Notes under the pieces: model-generated
Databases searched by the model: none
Seen by the model: only the letters and a program-made list of their open reading frames with translations
What the model was told of the DNA's origin: nothing
Program-made: the position numbers and the translations under genes
Shown here: positions 23,808 through 32,312 of the stretch, in pieces
Position numbering within the stretch: the stretch's first letter is position 1
Layout of the letters: every line of letters starts with the position of its first letter
Assembly: GCA_000433675.1 (NCBI GenBank)
Contig: FR893564.1
Span: 83,043 to 147,042 of the forward strand
Reading direction: 5' to 3'
From: Clostridium sp. CAG:433
Lineage (GTDB): Bacteria > Bacillota_I > Bacilli_A > RF39 > UBA660
Length of the DNA stretch: 64,000 nucleotides

Positions 23808-26543
23808 ATGAACATATTAGATTTAATCGATTATTTAAAAAAAATGGGTTATAAATTTCACAATTTAGATACAAATGAACCTTTTTTAAAAATAAATGGA
23901 ACAAAAATTATTTTTAATATAGTTAATAAAAAATATAAAGTAGAGGGTATTTCTGTAGGACATGAAAGAATCCTAGATTTAACAAGGCCTGAAAATTACA
24001 GCGTTGTAATGTTTTTGATAAAACTATTAAAAAAAGGTTATTCGAAAAATGTAATTTCATTAGAAAAAAGGTGGCAATTAGGACATAATGATAGTGGATC
24101 ACTTGATGTTATGTTAAAAAATCCTATTAATAATGATATTTACATGATAGAAATAAAATCTCAATCAGAAATAAATAAATACGTAAATTTAAATAACGAA
24201 AAAAAATTAAAACAAGTTTTTTCTTATGCAATTCAGGAAAAAACAACTAAAATAATATCTTTTTATTCTTATGATTTTTCTGAAAATAAGGATATGTTTT
24301 ACAATGTATATACAGAAGATATATTAAAAGAATCCCAAAATGTAGATGACTTTTTTGAAAGATGGAATAAAGTATTTGATAAAAGCGATTATATTTCTAA
24401 TAACAAAATATTTAATTCAAGACAATCAGTTAAAAAATATAGTCAATTAGAGAATATTACAAATAATGATACAAAAACCTTATTTAATCAATTTGCGACA
24501 ATATTAAGATTACATTCTATTTCTGATAAGCCCAATGCTTTTATTAAGATGATTAATTTGTTTTTGGCTAAAATAAATGATGAAATTACATCTGATAAAA
24601 AATTTGAAGTAAAGGATAATGCAGGAAATATACATACTTTAAATGGTATGAAGTTCCAATATATTAGGGGTATAGATACTCCAGTATCTTTTATGAAAAG
24701 ACTTAATGAGTTATATAAAGAAGGAATGAAAGAATACTTAAATAAAGATGTAATTGATTATAATGATGAAGAAATCGATGATTTATTACCAGACAATGTA
24801 GAAAATAGAAAACTTATTGTAGAAACATTTGATAATCTAAGACTTAAGAAAAATAATAATTTTACATTTATTGATGTATTTGATGATGAAACATTCTATC
24901 TTAATTTTGAGGTTGTAAAAAGTGTTGTTGAACTTCTTGAAAATTATAGATTTAAGTATGATACGAAACATCAATTTTTAGGAGACTTTTTTGAAGAATT
25001 ATTAAATACCAGTTTAAAACAAGAAGCTGGTCAGTTCTTTACACCTTATCCAATTGTTGATTTTATGGTTGATTCATTACCATATGAAAAACTTATTAAG
25101 AAGAATGTAGATTTAGGAAGAATTAATTTTATCCCTTCTGTTATCGATTATGCGTGTGGAGCAGGACACTTTTTAATAAGCAGTATGGCAAAAACACAAG
25201 AAATAATTAAAAAAATGAAAAATGAAAATTATAATTTTAACGAATTACAAACTAAAAAAATAAATGCATATATTGATGATCCATATTCATGGGTAAACAA
25301 AAGAAATTGTGTTGGAATTGAAAAGGATTACAGACTTGCCAAAACAACTAAAATAGCAACGTTTCTTAATGGAGATGGTAATGCTGAAATAATTAGTGGA
25401 GACGGAATTAACAAATTTAATTCTAAGGATTATGAAAATACAATTTTAAATTCAAGTAAAAATAAAATTGAAAAGTTTGATTTTGTTATATCAAATCCAC
25501 CATATTCAATAGATGGATTTATGAGAAATTTTTCAAAGAATGGAATTACTCCAGAATCAGGCGATTTTTCATTATTAAAAAAATTAAATTATACAGATTC
25601 TGCAATAGAAACATTTTTTGTTGAAAGAACAGAACAACTTTTAGTTAATAATGGATATTGTGCAATTGTATTGCCACAATCTATTCTATCAAATTCAAAA
25701 TATGAAAATATGAGAAGATTCATGTTTAAAAATTTTGAAATAAAAGCTTTAGTTATGACATCAGATATTACTTTTTCAGGAACAACAACATCACCAGTTA
25801 TATTATTTTTAAAGAAGACAAAAGTACCAAATAAGCATTACAAAACATTAGTAGTAGGATCACCAAAATACATGAAACCAACTGGAAGTAAAATGAAAGA
25901 TCAGGAAATTAAATTTCTTGGTTATGAATTTAGTACAAATAGGGCAAAGTCAGGAATTACTATAAAAGATAATTCAATATTATCAAAAATATCACCTATA
26001 ATAAATAATTTTATTTCTAACGATGAAATAAATATACCTAAAAATTTATCTAATTTAGTGTATAGTAAATATTTTGATGATATATTATTAAATTCTTCTA
26101 AAGAATATTGCGGAGATATATATCCAAAATATAATCTTAATGAGGGTAAACCATTATCTAATTATTGCAAGATTAATTGTAGAACAACAGAGGATTTCGA
26201 TAAAATGCCATCTGATTATCTTGAAATAGGGGGCTTATCTACATTACAAACTAGTGAAAAAAAGAAAACAACTAATAGATTCTGCAAAAAAGGTGATATT
26301 CTAGTCTCTAGTTTATGTCCAAAAAGAAATCAAATTAAAATAGCAGATAAAGATTATATGGTTACAACAGCAATACATGTATTATCTGATTTTGAAAGTG
26401 AAGAGATAAAAGAAAAAATTTATGAAAAAATTAGATCTGATGAAGTTTTAGAACAAATGAATTCTTTACTTGATGGTTTTAAAATCACTTATGCTAAAAT
26501 TTCAGATGCAAATTTAATTAATAATATATTAATTAATATATAA
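23808..26543 (+). CDS. Single-chain restriction-modification enzyme (type IIG-like)
   Basis: 911 residues joining nuclease, methylase and recognition parts. The N-terminal 200 residues hold a PD-(D/E)XK-like pair (SGSLDVML and IEIKS, about 98-122). A helical region leads to an N6-adenine methylase: GQFFTPYPIVDFMV near 410, motif I DYACGAGHFL near 447, and motif IV NPPYS near 564. The last 200 residues, with KGDILVSSLCPKRNQI, resemble a target-recognition domain of HsdS type. No helicase and no separate HsdS, so it should both cut and methylate. TAGGAG before the ATG. It ends at a bidirectional terminator. Confidence 0.85.
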   Translation: MNILDLIDYLKKMGYKFHNLDTNEPFLKINGTKIIFNIVNKKYKVEGISVGHERILDLTRPENYSVVMFLIKLLKKGYSKNVISLEKRWQLGHNDSGSLDVMLKNPINNDIYMIEIKSQSEINKYVNLNNEKKLKQVFSYAIQEKTTKIISFYSYDFSENKDMFYNVYTEDILKESQNVDDFFERWNKVFDKSDYISNNKIFNSRQSVKKYSQLENITNNDTKTLFNQFATILRLHSISDKPNAFIKMINLFLAKINDEITSDKKFEVKDNAGNIHTLNGMKFQYIRGIDTPVSFMKRLNELYKEGMKEYLNKDVIDYNDEEIDDLLPDNVENRKLIVETFDNLRLKKNNNFTFIDVFDDETFYLNFEVVKSVVELLENYRFKYDTKHQFLGDFFEELLNTSLKQEAGQFFTPYPIVDFMVDSLPYEKLIKKNVDLGRINFIPSVIDYACGAGHFLISSMAKTQEIIKKMKNENYNFNELQTKKINAYIDDPYSWVNKRNCVGIEKDYRLAKTTKIATFLNGDGNAEIISGDGINKFNSKDYENTILNSSKNKIEKFDFVISNPPYSIDGFMRNFSKNGITPESGDFSLLKKLNYTDSAIETFFVERTEQLLVNNGYCAIVLPQSILSNSKYENMRRFMFKNFEIKALVMTSDITFSGTTTSPVILFLKKTKVPNKHYKTLVVGSPKYMKPTGSKMKDQEIKFLGYEFSTNRAKSGITIKDNSILSKISPIINNFISNDEINIPKNLSNLVYSKYFDDILLNSSKEYCGDIYPKYNLNEGKPLSNYCKINCRTTEDFDKMPSDYLEIGGLSTLQTSEKKKTTNRFCKKGDILVSSLCPKRNQIKIADKDYMVTTAIHVLSDFESEEIKEKIYEKIRSDEVLEQMNSLLDGFKITYAKISDANLINNILINI

Positions 26544-26545
26544 AA

Positions 26546-26575
26546 AATAACTAGTTCTTTTTTGAACTAGTTATT
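26546..26575. terminator. Bidirectional terminator
   Basis: Perfect 12-bp stem AATAACTAGTTC / GAACTAGTTATT flanked by A and T runs, between two convergent genes. Confidence 0.9.
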
Positions 26576-27127
26576 TTAATAATCAAATAGTTTACAATTA
26601 TAGTCAAATAATAAATCATTAATAGTAGATATTTTATAAATTTTATTAATAAAACAAAATCTAATTATTAAATCATAACGATTATTCTTTGGTAATGAAT
26701 ACGATGCACTATTTAAAAGTGTATCAATTTCTTGTTCATTAAGTTCAAGTGATAATCCTAAAAGAATAACAGTTTCTTTACTTGGATGATATTTTTTATC
26801 ATTTCTTATTTTTGAAAATAATCTTCTATCAATATGTACTTTATTATAAACATCACTATCTTTTAAATTTCTATCATCTATCATTTTAAAAAGAGTTGTT
26901 TGAAAGTCACTATATTTGTTTTCATTGTTTTCAATATATTTATCTATACTAGAATCATTTATTTCATTAGTAATATCAATTGATGAAATACTGTAGTATT
27001 CATTTTCTTCAAATTCATCATTTTTAGATACGTCTTTTATTCTTGTTATAAAGTTTTTAAAAAGTTTTTTTCTGTTACTATTTTTGTATAAATTTTCTTC
27101 TAAATATTGTTTAAGTTCTTCTTTCAT
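26576..27127 (-). CDS. XRE/phage-repressor-like helical protein paired with VWA gene
   Basis: 183 residues. The middle and C-terminal part (LFKMIDDRNLKDSDVYNKVH, RRLFSKIRNDKKYHPSKETV, LGLSLELNEQEIDTLLNSA) is a helix-turn-helix of the kind found in proteins encoded beside VWA genes in Firmicutes. The first 85 residues are acidic and variable. The ATG with AAAGGGG 9 bases before it is preferred over an earlier ATG touching that site. Divergent from the VWA gene; a GTCGC-N7-GCGAC repeat in the shared upstream DNA may be its operator. Confidence 0.7.
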   Translation of the reverse strand: MKEELKQYLEENLYKNSNRKKLFKNFITRIKDVSKNDEFEENEYYSISSIDITNEINDSSIDKYIENNENKYSDFQTTLFKMIDDRNLKDSDVYNKVHIDRRLFSKIRNDKKYHPSKETVILLGLSLELNEQEIDTLLNSASYSLPKNNRYDLIIRFCFINKIYKISTINDLLFDYNCKLFDY

Positions 27128-27151
27128 ATATATCATCCCCTTTCATGAACT

Positions 27152-27160
27152 ATTATACCA
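27152..27160 (-). promoter_or_regulatory. Extended -10 of the HTH gene
   Basis: TGGTATAAT on the minus strand, 25 bases before the start. Confidence 0.6.
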
Positions 27161-27172
27161 TATAGTATATAT

Positions 27173-27194
27173 TTGTCGCTTATTTGGCGACCAA
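27173..27194. promoter_or_regulatory. Inverted repeat between HTH and VWA genes
   Basis: GTCGC-N7-GCGAC, unusually GC-rich for this DNA and located in the divergent promoter region. Confidence 0.45.
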
Positions 27195-27243
27195 TTTTAA
27201 ATTTTATTTTGATAATATATTGGTGAAAAGAGGAGTGAGAATA

Positions 27244-27834
27244 ATGAAAAAAGAAGTAACAGATATTGTTTTTTTACTTGATAGAAGCGGTTCAATGTCA
27301 GGATTGGAAAATGATACCATAAAAAGTTATAATAATTATTTAGAAAGGATGAAAAGTCAAAATGTAAGAGTAACAACAGTATTATTTGATGATAAGTATG
27401 AAATGATTACAGAACAAACAGATATTAAAAATGTAAAAAAGATGGATAAAAGAACATATTACACAAGAGGAAGTACTGCACTATTAGATGCGATTGGTAA
27501 GACTATAAAATACTTAGATAATATAAATCCAAAAAAAGTTTTATTTATTATAACAACAGATGGATATGAAAATTCATCTATAGAGTATAGTAAGAATATG
27601 ATAAAAAAGTTAATTGAAAGTCATAATAATTGGGAATTTATATTTTTAGGTGCTGATATTGATTCATATACAGAGGCTTGTTCTATAGGTATAAAAGAAA
27701 ATAGAATTTCAAATTATTGTAAATCTAAAAATGGGGTAAAAAAAGTTTTTGATAGGTTAAAAAATTTATCAGAGATGTATTACGAAAGTAATTGCATTTC
27801 AGAAGATTGGAATGATGGATTAGAGGATGATTAA
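27244..27834 (+). CDS. VWA-domain protein
   Basis: 196 residues, cytosolic. The metal-ion-dependent adhesion site is complete: DRSGSMSG near residue 12, a Thr in TRGSTALLDAI near 77, and TTDGYENSS near 108. The C terminus is acidic (DWNDGLEDD). ATG is chosen because GAGGAG lies 8 bases before it; an upstream in-frame TTG has no ribosome site. Such stand-alone VWA proteins act as scaffolds and often accompany ATPase or stress genes; here only the divergent HTH gene is beside it. Confidence 0.85.
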   Translation: MKKEVTDIVFLLDRSGSMSGLENDTIKSYNNYLERMKSQNVRVTTVLFDDKYEMITEQTDIKNVKKMDKRTYYTRGSTALLDAIGKTIKYLDNINPKKVLFIITTDGYENSSIEYSKNMIKKLIESHNNWEFIFLGADIDSYTEACSIGIKENRISNYCKSKNGVKKVFDRLKNLSEMYYESNCISEDWNDGLEDD

Positions 27835-27849
27835 AATATAAGGAAAAAC

Positions 27850-27878
27850 AAAATCTCAATAAAATGAGATTTTTTTAG
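27850..27878 (+). terminator. Terminator of VWA gene
   Basis: AAATCTC / GAGATTT stem and T run. Confidence 0.85.
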
Positions 27879-27891
27879 TATTTTTATATAA

Positions 27892-27924
27892 TGTAGTAAT
27901 ATTGTAGTAAAATTGTAGAAATAT
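27892..27924 (+). repeat. Three tandem 11-bp repeats upstream of a promoter
   Basis: TGTAGTAATAT, TGTAGTAAAAT, TGTAGAAATAT in direct succession, ending one base before the TTGACA. One helical turn per repeat suits cooperative binding of a regulator, for example the ribbon-helix-helix domain encoded in this operon. Confidence 0.6.
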
Positions 27925-27925
27925 G

Positions 27926-27954
27926 TTGACAATGAATTTTTCTGGTGATATATT
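27926..27954 (+). promoter_or_regulatory. Promoter of the Nudix/MazG operon
   Basis: TTGACA, 17 bases, TATATT. Confidence 0.8.
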
Positions 27955-27977
27955 TAATTCAGGAGGTTGAGAAATTT

Positions 27978-28415
27978 ATGGGTAATGTAAGTGAAAAAAT
28001 GACAAAAGAAGAATTATTGGAGTTATTTAGTAAGTATGATTTAGTTGAGTTAACTGCGATGAATACAGTTTTAAATTATGCAAAAGATGTTGATACAATG
28101 GAAGCAGAAACTGTAATTAGAAAAGTATTTAATGATGCGGATGATGAAGTTAGTGAAGATTATGGACTTTTTATGCGTCATTATACACCTTCAATGTCTA
28201 TGATCAATAAAAAATCAGATTTATTAACTAAGAAAGAGGCAAAATATTTATTAGAATTTGCAAATGATGCTAAAAAATATTTTGAAGATATTAAATTATC
28301 TAAACCTGATGCTAATGTTGAACATGAATTACTTGAACTATACAAAATAACAGATTCATTAAATTCAATAGCATCAAGAAATGTTATAAAATTAAATTTA
28401 AGAAAAAAGGAATAA
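27978..28415 (+). CDS. Hypothetical helical protein
   Basis: 145 residues, charged and predicted all-helical (MTKEELLELFSKYDLVELTA, KEAKYLLEFANDAKKYFEDI), no membrane segment. Not recognised. The ATG after AGGAGG is chosen; an in-frame GTG upstream lies inside the promoter, before the likely transcription start. First gene of a four-gene stretch with a RelB-Nudix fusion, a MazG-like enzyme and an alpha/beta hydrolase. Confidence 0.7.
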   Translation: MGNVSEKMTKEELLELFSKYDLVELTAMNTVLNYAKDVDTMEAETVIRKVFNDADDEVSEDYGLFMRHYTPSMSMINKKSDLLTKKEAKYLLEFANDAKKYFEDIKLSKPDANVEHELLELYKITDSLNSIASRNVIKLNLRKKE

Positions 28416-28434
28416 TGTATTGTGAGGTAAAAAA

Positions 28435-29025
28435 ATGGAAAATAAAACAAGCGCTATTAACATACAAGTAGATAGTAATGTAAAAAAAGAAGCAACAGAC
28501 GTATTAACTGAACTTGGTTTATCAATGAGTTCTGCAATAAATTTATTTTTAAAACAAGTTGTTAAAAAAAATGGTATTCCATTTGAAATAACTAATGTAT
28601 CACCTAAGAAAAAAATACTAGATGTTGTGTGTGGATTAATTATGAAAGATGGGAAATGCTTAATTGCACAAAGAAAAAAAGAGGATCATTTATATGGTAA
28701 ATGGGAATTTCCAGGTGGAAGAAGAGTAGGTCTTGAAGATGAAAAGAAAACTCTTGATAGAGCATTTACTGAAGTACTTGGAATTAATACAAAAATAAAT
28801 GATTATATTACACATAGTATATGTGAATATCCAGGTCATATAGTAGACTTAAAATTATATGAATGTGATTATATAAGTGGTGATTTTAAATTAAATATTC
28901 ATTCAGATTATAAATGGGTAGCAATTGAAGAACTATTAGATTATGATTTAGCAGATGCAGACGTTATCTTAACTAAATTCTTAATAAAAAAATATATAGA
29001 AGATGCTAAAGAAAATAATAAATAA
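28435..29025 (+). CDS. RelB/DinJ-type antitoxin domain fused to Nudix domain
   Basis: 196 residues. Residues 1-57 are a RelB/DinJ ribbon-helix-helix domain (INIQVDSNVKKEATDVLTEL, GLSMSSAINLFLKQV, NGIPFEI). Residues 60-190 are a MutT-like Nudix fold (CLIAQRKKEDHLYGKWEFPGG). The Nudix box keeps GxxxxxE but reads RAFTEVLGI where REUXEEXGU is expected, so two of the metal-binding glutamates are missing. It may therefore bind rather than hydrolyse a nucleotide, with the RHH part as DNA-binding output. No toxin gene is adjacent. Confidence 0.85.
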   Translation: MENKTSAINIQVDSNVKKEATDVLTELGLSMSSAINLFLKQVVKKNGIPFEITNVSPKKKILDVVCGLIMKDGKCLIAQRKKEDHLYGKWEFPGGRRVGLEDEKKTLDRAFTEVLGINTKINDYITHSICEYPGHIVDLKLYECDYISGDFKLNIHSDYKWVAIEELLDYDLADADVILTKFLIKKYIEDAKENNK

Positions 29026-29039
29026 AGGAGTGCATAAAA

Positions 29040-29345
29040 ATGGTGGATTTTAGAAAATTACAAAAAGATGTTTATCAAAATAAAGTTGATAAAGGATTTA
29101 ATACAACAGATGTAAATAAGGAGTTTTGTTTAACATACGCAGAACTTGCAGAAGCATATGATGCTTGGCTTAAGAAAAAAGATGATGTTGGCGAAGAACT
29201 TGCAGATGTTGTTATATTTACAATGGGATTATCAGAAATATTAGGTGTAGACTTAGAAAGTGAAATAATTAATAAAATTAATAAAAACTCTAAAAGAGTT
29301 TATAAGACTGTAGATGGAGTTTTAATGAAAGTAAAATCAGAATAA
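29040..29345 (+). CDS. MazG-like nucleotide pyrophosphohydrolase
   Basis: 101 residues, the size of small all-alpha NTP pyrophosphohydrolases. The metal-binding pattern is visible as LTYAELAEAYDAW (about 34-46) and GEELADVVIF (about 57-66), followed by LEILGVDLESEI-like helices. It would convert nucleoside triphosphates to monophosphates plus PPi, a clean-up role that fits the Nudix neighbour 14 bases upstream. AAAGGAG precedes the ATG. Confidence 0.82.
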   Translation: MVDFRKLQKDVYQNKVDKGFNTTDVNKEFCLTYAELAEAYDAWLKKKDDVGEELADVVIFTMGLSEILGVDLESEIINKINKNSKRVYKTVDGVLMKVKSE

Positions 29346-29411
29346 TATAAAATAAATTAAACAAAAAAATATAAAATATTAAAATTAGTAGAAGAATAGA
29401 GAAAAATTACT

Positions 29412-30023
29412 ATGGATGAATTAAAATTTGATAAAATAGTTAAATCTAATTTAGAAGATATTGCAATAATTGAATATGGAATAATTGAAGGAAATAATAC
29501 AATTGTTTTTATAAAATCTGGACAAAATGGTTCAATATATGGTTATAACAATAAATATATTAAAATGGCTAAAAGATTAAATAAAAAATATAAGTGTACA
29601 GTAATATGTTCATCAAATCCATTTGATGGAAACAATCCTCTTGATAATGCATTTACTGTAATAGAAAAATATACATCAAAGTTTGAAGATTATAAAGTGT
29701 ATTATTTAGGTTTTTCAAATGGTGCATTGATAGGGGCATATTTTGGTATAAATTATCCTAAAATAAAAAGAATGTTACTTGTAAATATGCCTTTAATTTA
29801 TGATATAAATTTAATAAAAAATAATCTTAATAATTTTAATAATGAAAAAATAACAATTGTATATGGATCACTTGATTATTCTATTAATTCACTTGAAAAT
29901 ATTAAGGATATTAAGTCAAATAGAATGGATATTAAAGTTGTTCCAAATGAAGATCATTATTTTAGTAAAGATGAAGAAGATTTTTACTCTTTACCTGAAA
30001 AATATTTGTTTTATAAAGAATAA
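29412..30023 (+). CDS. Alpha/beta-hydrolase fold protein
   Basis: 203 residues, cytosolic. Nucleophile elbow GFSNGA near residue 100, acid region YGSLDYS near 154, and a C-terminal His in NEDHYF near 179 complete a serine-hydrolase triad. The VFIKSGQNGSIYGYNNKYI segment takes the place of the oxyanion loop. Substrate unknown. The ribosome site is weak (GAAGAATAGAGAAAA region), and it lies 66 bases after the MazG-like gene. Confidence 0.75.
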   Translation: MDELKFDKIVKSNLEDIAIIEYGIIEGNNTIVFIKSGQNGSIYGYNNKYIKMAKRLNKKYKCTVICSSNPFDGNNPLDNAFTVIEKYTSKFEDYKVYYLGFSNGALIGAYFGINYPKIKRMLLVNMPLIYDINLIKNNLNNFNNEKITIVYGSLDYSINSLENIKDIKSNRMDIKVVPNEDHYFSKDEEDFYSLPEKYLFYKE

Positions 30024-30038
30024 AACTTATGAATATGA

Positions 30039-30066
30039 AAATAGAACCAAAAATTCTATTTTTTTA
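30039..30066 (+). terminator. Terminator
   Basis: AAATAGAA / TTCTATTT stem and T run after the hydrolase gene. Confidence 0.8.
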
Positions 30067-30128
30067 ATATAAAAAATATATTCCAAAAATATTGTTTAAT
30101 CATAAACTATATTGGGAGAGTAATATAT

Positions 30129-31126
30129 ATGAATAACATAAATAAGGATTTTTGTTGTGATGATTTTTCAAAGGCAAAGAAAATACTAGAAGGCGCAAAT
30201 AGTTGTAAATATTGTTATGTATTAGGTCCAACAGGACCACAAGGTGGTCCAGGCCCAATTGGTCCACAAGGAGAAATCGGTCCAAAAGGTGACATGGGTC
30301 TTCAAGGACCTAAGGGTGATAGAGGAGATATTGGTCCAACAGGACCTAAAGGAGAAAATGGACCTACTACAATTACAGTAGAATCAACTTCTTTAGCAGA
30401 AGTAACAAATACTGGAACCAATAAGGATGTTATTTTAAATTTCAAAATACCAAAAGGCGCAACTGGTGAAATGTGCCCTAAGGGTGAAAAAGGCGATATA
30501 GGACCTAGAGGACTTCCTGGTGAAATAGGTATTAGTCAGGCTATTACAATAGATGGGACAGAAACAATAGAACCAAACGAACTTGCAGAAGTGCAAGATG
30601 ATTTTGAAAGTAATATTCATCATTTGACATTCTATATACCAAAAGGAGAAAAGGGTGAAAAGGGTGATCAAGGAGAAGTGGGACCAAGAGGACCCGCAGG
30701 ACCTGCCCCAGATGTTGCATATGGTGAAAGATATTTAGATTTAGAACAAGAATTAGTTTTAACAAAGGATCGAGATACAGTAGTTCCTTTAAATTTAGGG
30801 GGACCTGCATTTTTACATATTTTGATACTGAAAACACTATTGAAATAAAACAAAATGGTTTCTATTTAATATCATATTTCTTTAGTGCATCACCTAGTGA
30901 GGACTGTAAGATAACAGCTATGGTAAAATATAATGATTTATTATTCCAGGCATGTAATGTAACAACTGACATGAAAGCAAATACTATTGGAAATATTACT
31001 AATACAATAATAGGAGCATTAAATGATGGAGACAAGGTTACATTATGTGTAAGGTCATCAGTAAATACAACATTAACATTTGATGGAAGCACTAGCGCTA
31101 ATCTAGTATTAGTAAGAATTCACTAA
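30129..31126 (+). pseudogene. Collagen-like surface protein (BclA-type), frameshifted
   Basis: The first frame codes 239 residues: a Cys-rich start (DFCCDD, CKYCYV), then several blocks of Gly-X-Y triplets (GPTGPQGGPGPIGPQGEIG and two more) separated by beta-rich spacers ending FKIPKG or FYIPKG. After PAFLHI it shifts out and stops at about 30848. The other frame continues without break as FDTENTIEIKQNGFYLISYF and so on to VLVRIH, a C-terminal jelly-roll domain as in BclA and bacterial C1q-like proteins. One extra T in the five-T run at 30810-30814 would join both parts as PAFFTYFDTEN. Mutation, phase variation or sequencing error are all possible. Confidence 0.8.
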
Positions 31127-31130
31127 TTAA

Positions 31131-31165
31131 AAGGCTTATATAATGAAATATAAGTCTTCTTTTTT
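31131..31165 (+). terminator. Terminator of collagen-like gene
   Basis: CTTATAT / ATATAAG stem followed by TCTTCTTTTTTT. Confidence 0.7.
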
Positions 31166-31288
31166 TGCAATTTGATTTTGTATTTTTTTAAGCATATGAT
31201 TATTGTTTTTATAATAATCATAATATGTACCCTTGATTATTTTATTAATTAATGTTATTATAAATACGCTTTTATAAGGGGGATTTTT

Positions 31289-32311
31289 ATGGGAATAATA
31301 TCTAATTTTGAAGGACAAAGTCAAATAAGAAATTTATTAAATAATGAGAATTATGATAAAGAAAAAGCGGATCAATTCTTAAAAAATAATGCTAGTATAC
31401 CTATGTCTTCAGAATTATTCTATGATACAGATAGATATATCAGAATGCAACAAAGTAAAATACAAGAAACGGATGCAGTATTTAAGTCCCCAAAATTATC
31501 ACCAGAATTAAAAAAGGTTTTAATGTGTGAAAAGTTACCATTTAGAACTAAGACAAAAGATATGATAAGATATAATTTGATACAGGATTATCTAGATCGT
31601 GTCCTTTATACAACACATTCTTCATGCATATATGATAATATAAAATATTATAATGCTGTTCCTGAAAGAAATATTCAATATGTTAGAGGTTATTTTGAAT
31701 ATAATGGAATAGATCTAAATAATAAAAAATCAATCGGGGATATATTTTGCAATTATGGTAATCCATATAAAGATCCAGATGGTATAAAACGCGATTTTGA
31801 AAAAATTGATAACCTTATTGAAGATAAAAGAAATAGTGCATTAGGAAGATATGGAGAACTTGAAATATATAATATGTTAAAAGAAAATTTAAAACTAGAA
31901 GAAGAAATAAAGTGGGTTTCCAAAGATGTTGGAGATTTATTTGGCTATGATATTATAATTAGTAATGTAATGACAGGTGAAGTTAAATTAATCGAAGTTA
32001 AGACATCCTATAATAATGGAGGCGAATTAACTTTATCTTTAAATGAATATAATAAACTACAAGAATCAATTAAAAATGGTATTGAATATGAAATGTACAA
32101 AGTTGAATATGTGAATGGTGAAAGAAAATTATTTAAAGTAACACATGATCATGATGAATATTATACTGTAGAAAATTTAATTACTGGCATCAAGAGTAAT
32201 ATGTTCTTTGATCAAAGTAGAATTAATCCAGAAAAAAAAGGAATATGCTTAAAACTTTCTGATTTGCCTTTAGTAGCATACTCTAATTATGTACCTAGAA
32301 AGGAACTATAA
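31289..32311 (+). CDS. DUF3883-like nuclease-fold protein, catalytic residues present
   Basis: 340 residues. The N-terminal half is helical and unassigned (KLPFRTKTKDMIRYNLIQDY). The C-terminal half fits the DUF3883/NO VEIN nuclease-like fold: GRYGELEIYNMLKENL near 190, IKWVSKDVGDLFGYDIII near 208 (Asp), and the strand IEVKTS near 235 (Glu and Lys), then LTLSLNEYNKLQES. GYD ... EVK is the PD-(D/E)XK core. It is a clear paralogue of the third gene of this cassette, where both acidic residues are changed. AAGGGGG before the ATG. Target unknown. Confidence 0.75.
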   Translation: MGIISNFEGQSQIRNLLNNENYDKEKADQFLKNNASIPMSSELFYDTDRYIRMQQSKIQETDAVFKSPKLSPELKKVLMCEKLPFRTKTKDMIRYNLIQDYLDRVLYTTHSSCIYDNIKYYNAVPERNIQYVRGYFEYNGIDLNNKKSIGDIFCNYGNPYKDPDGIKRDFEKIDNLIEDKRNSALGRYGELEIYNMLKENLKLEEEIKWVSKDVGDLFGYDIIISNVMTGEVKLIEVKTSYNNGGELTLSLNEYNKLQESIKNGIEYEMYKVEYVNGERKLFKVTHDHDEYYTVENLITGIKSNMFFDQSRINPEKKGICLKLSDLPLVAYSNYVPRKEL

Positions 32312-32312
32312 T

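Noticed and set aside
28435..28620. Toxin-antitoxin pair with RelB domain
   Set aside because: The RelB part is fused to a Nudix domain, and neither neighbour resembles a RelE-type toxin.
30435..30853. Long open frames on the minus strand through the collagen-like gene
   Set aside because: They result from the Gly-Pro-Lys codon pattern of the real gene; no ribosome sites, and the proteins are low-complexity.
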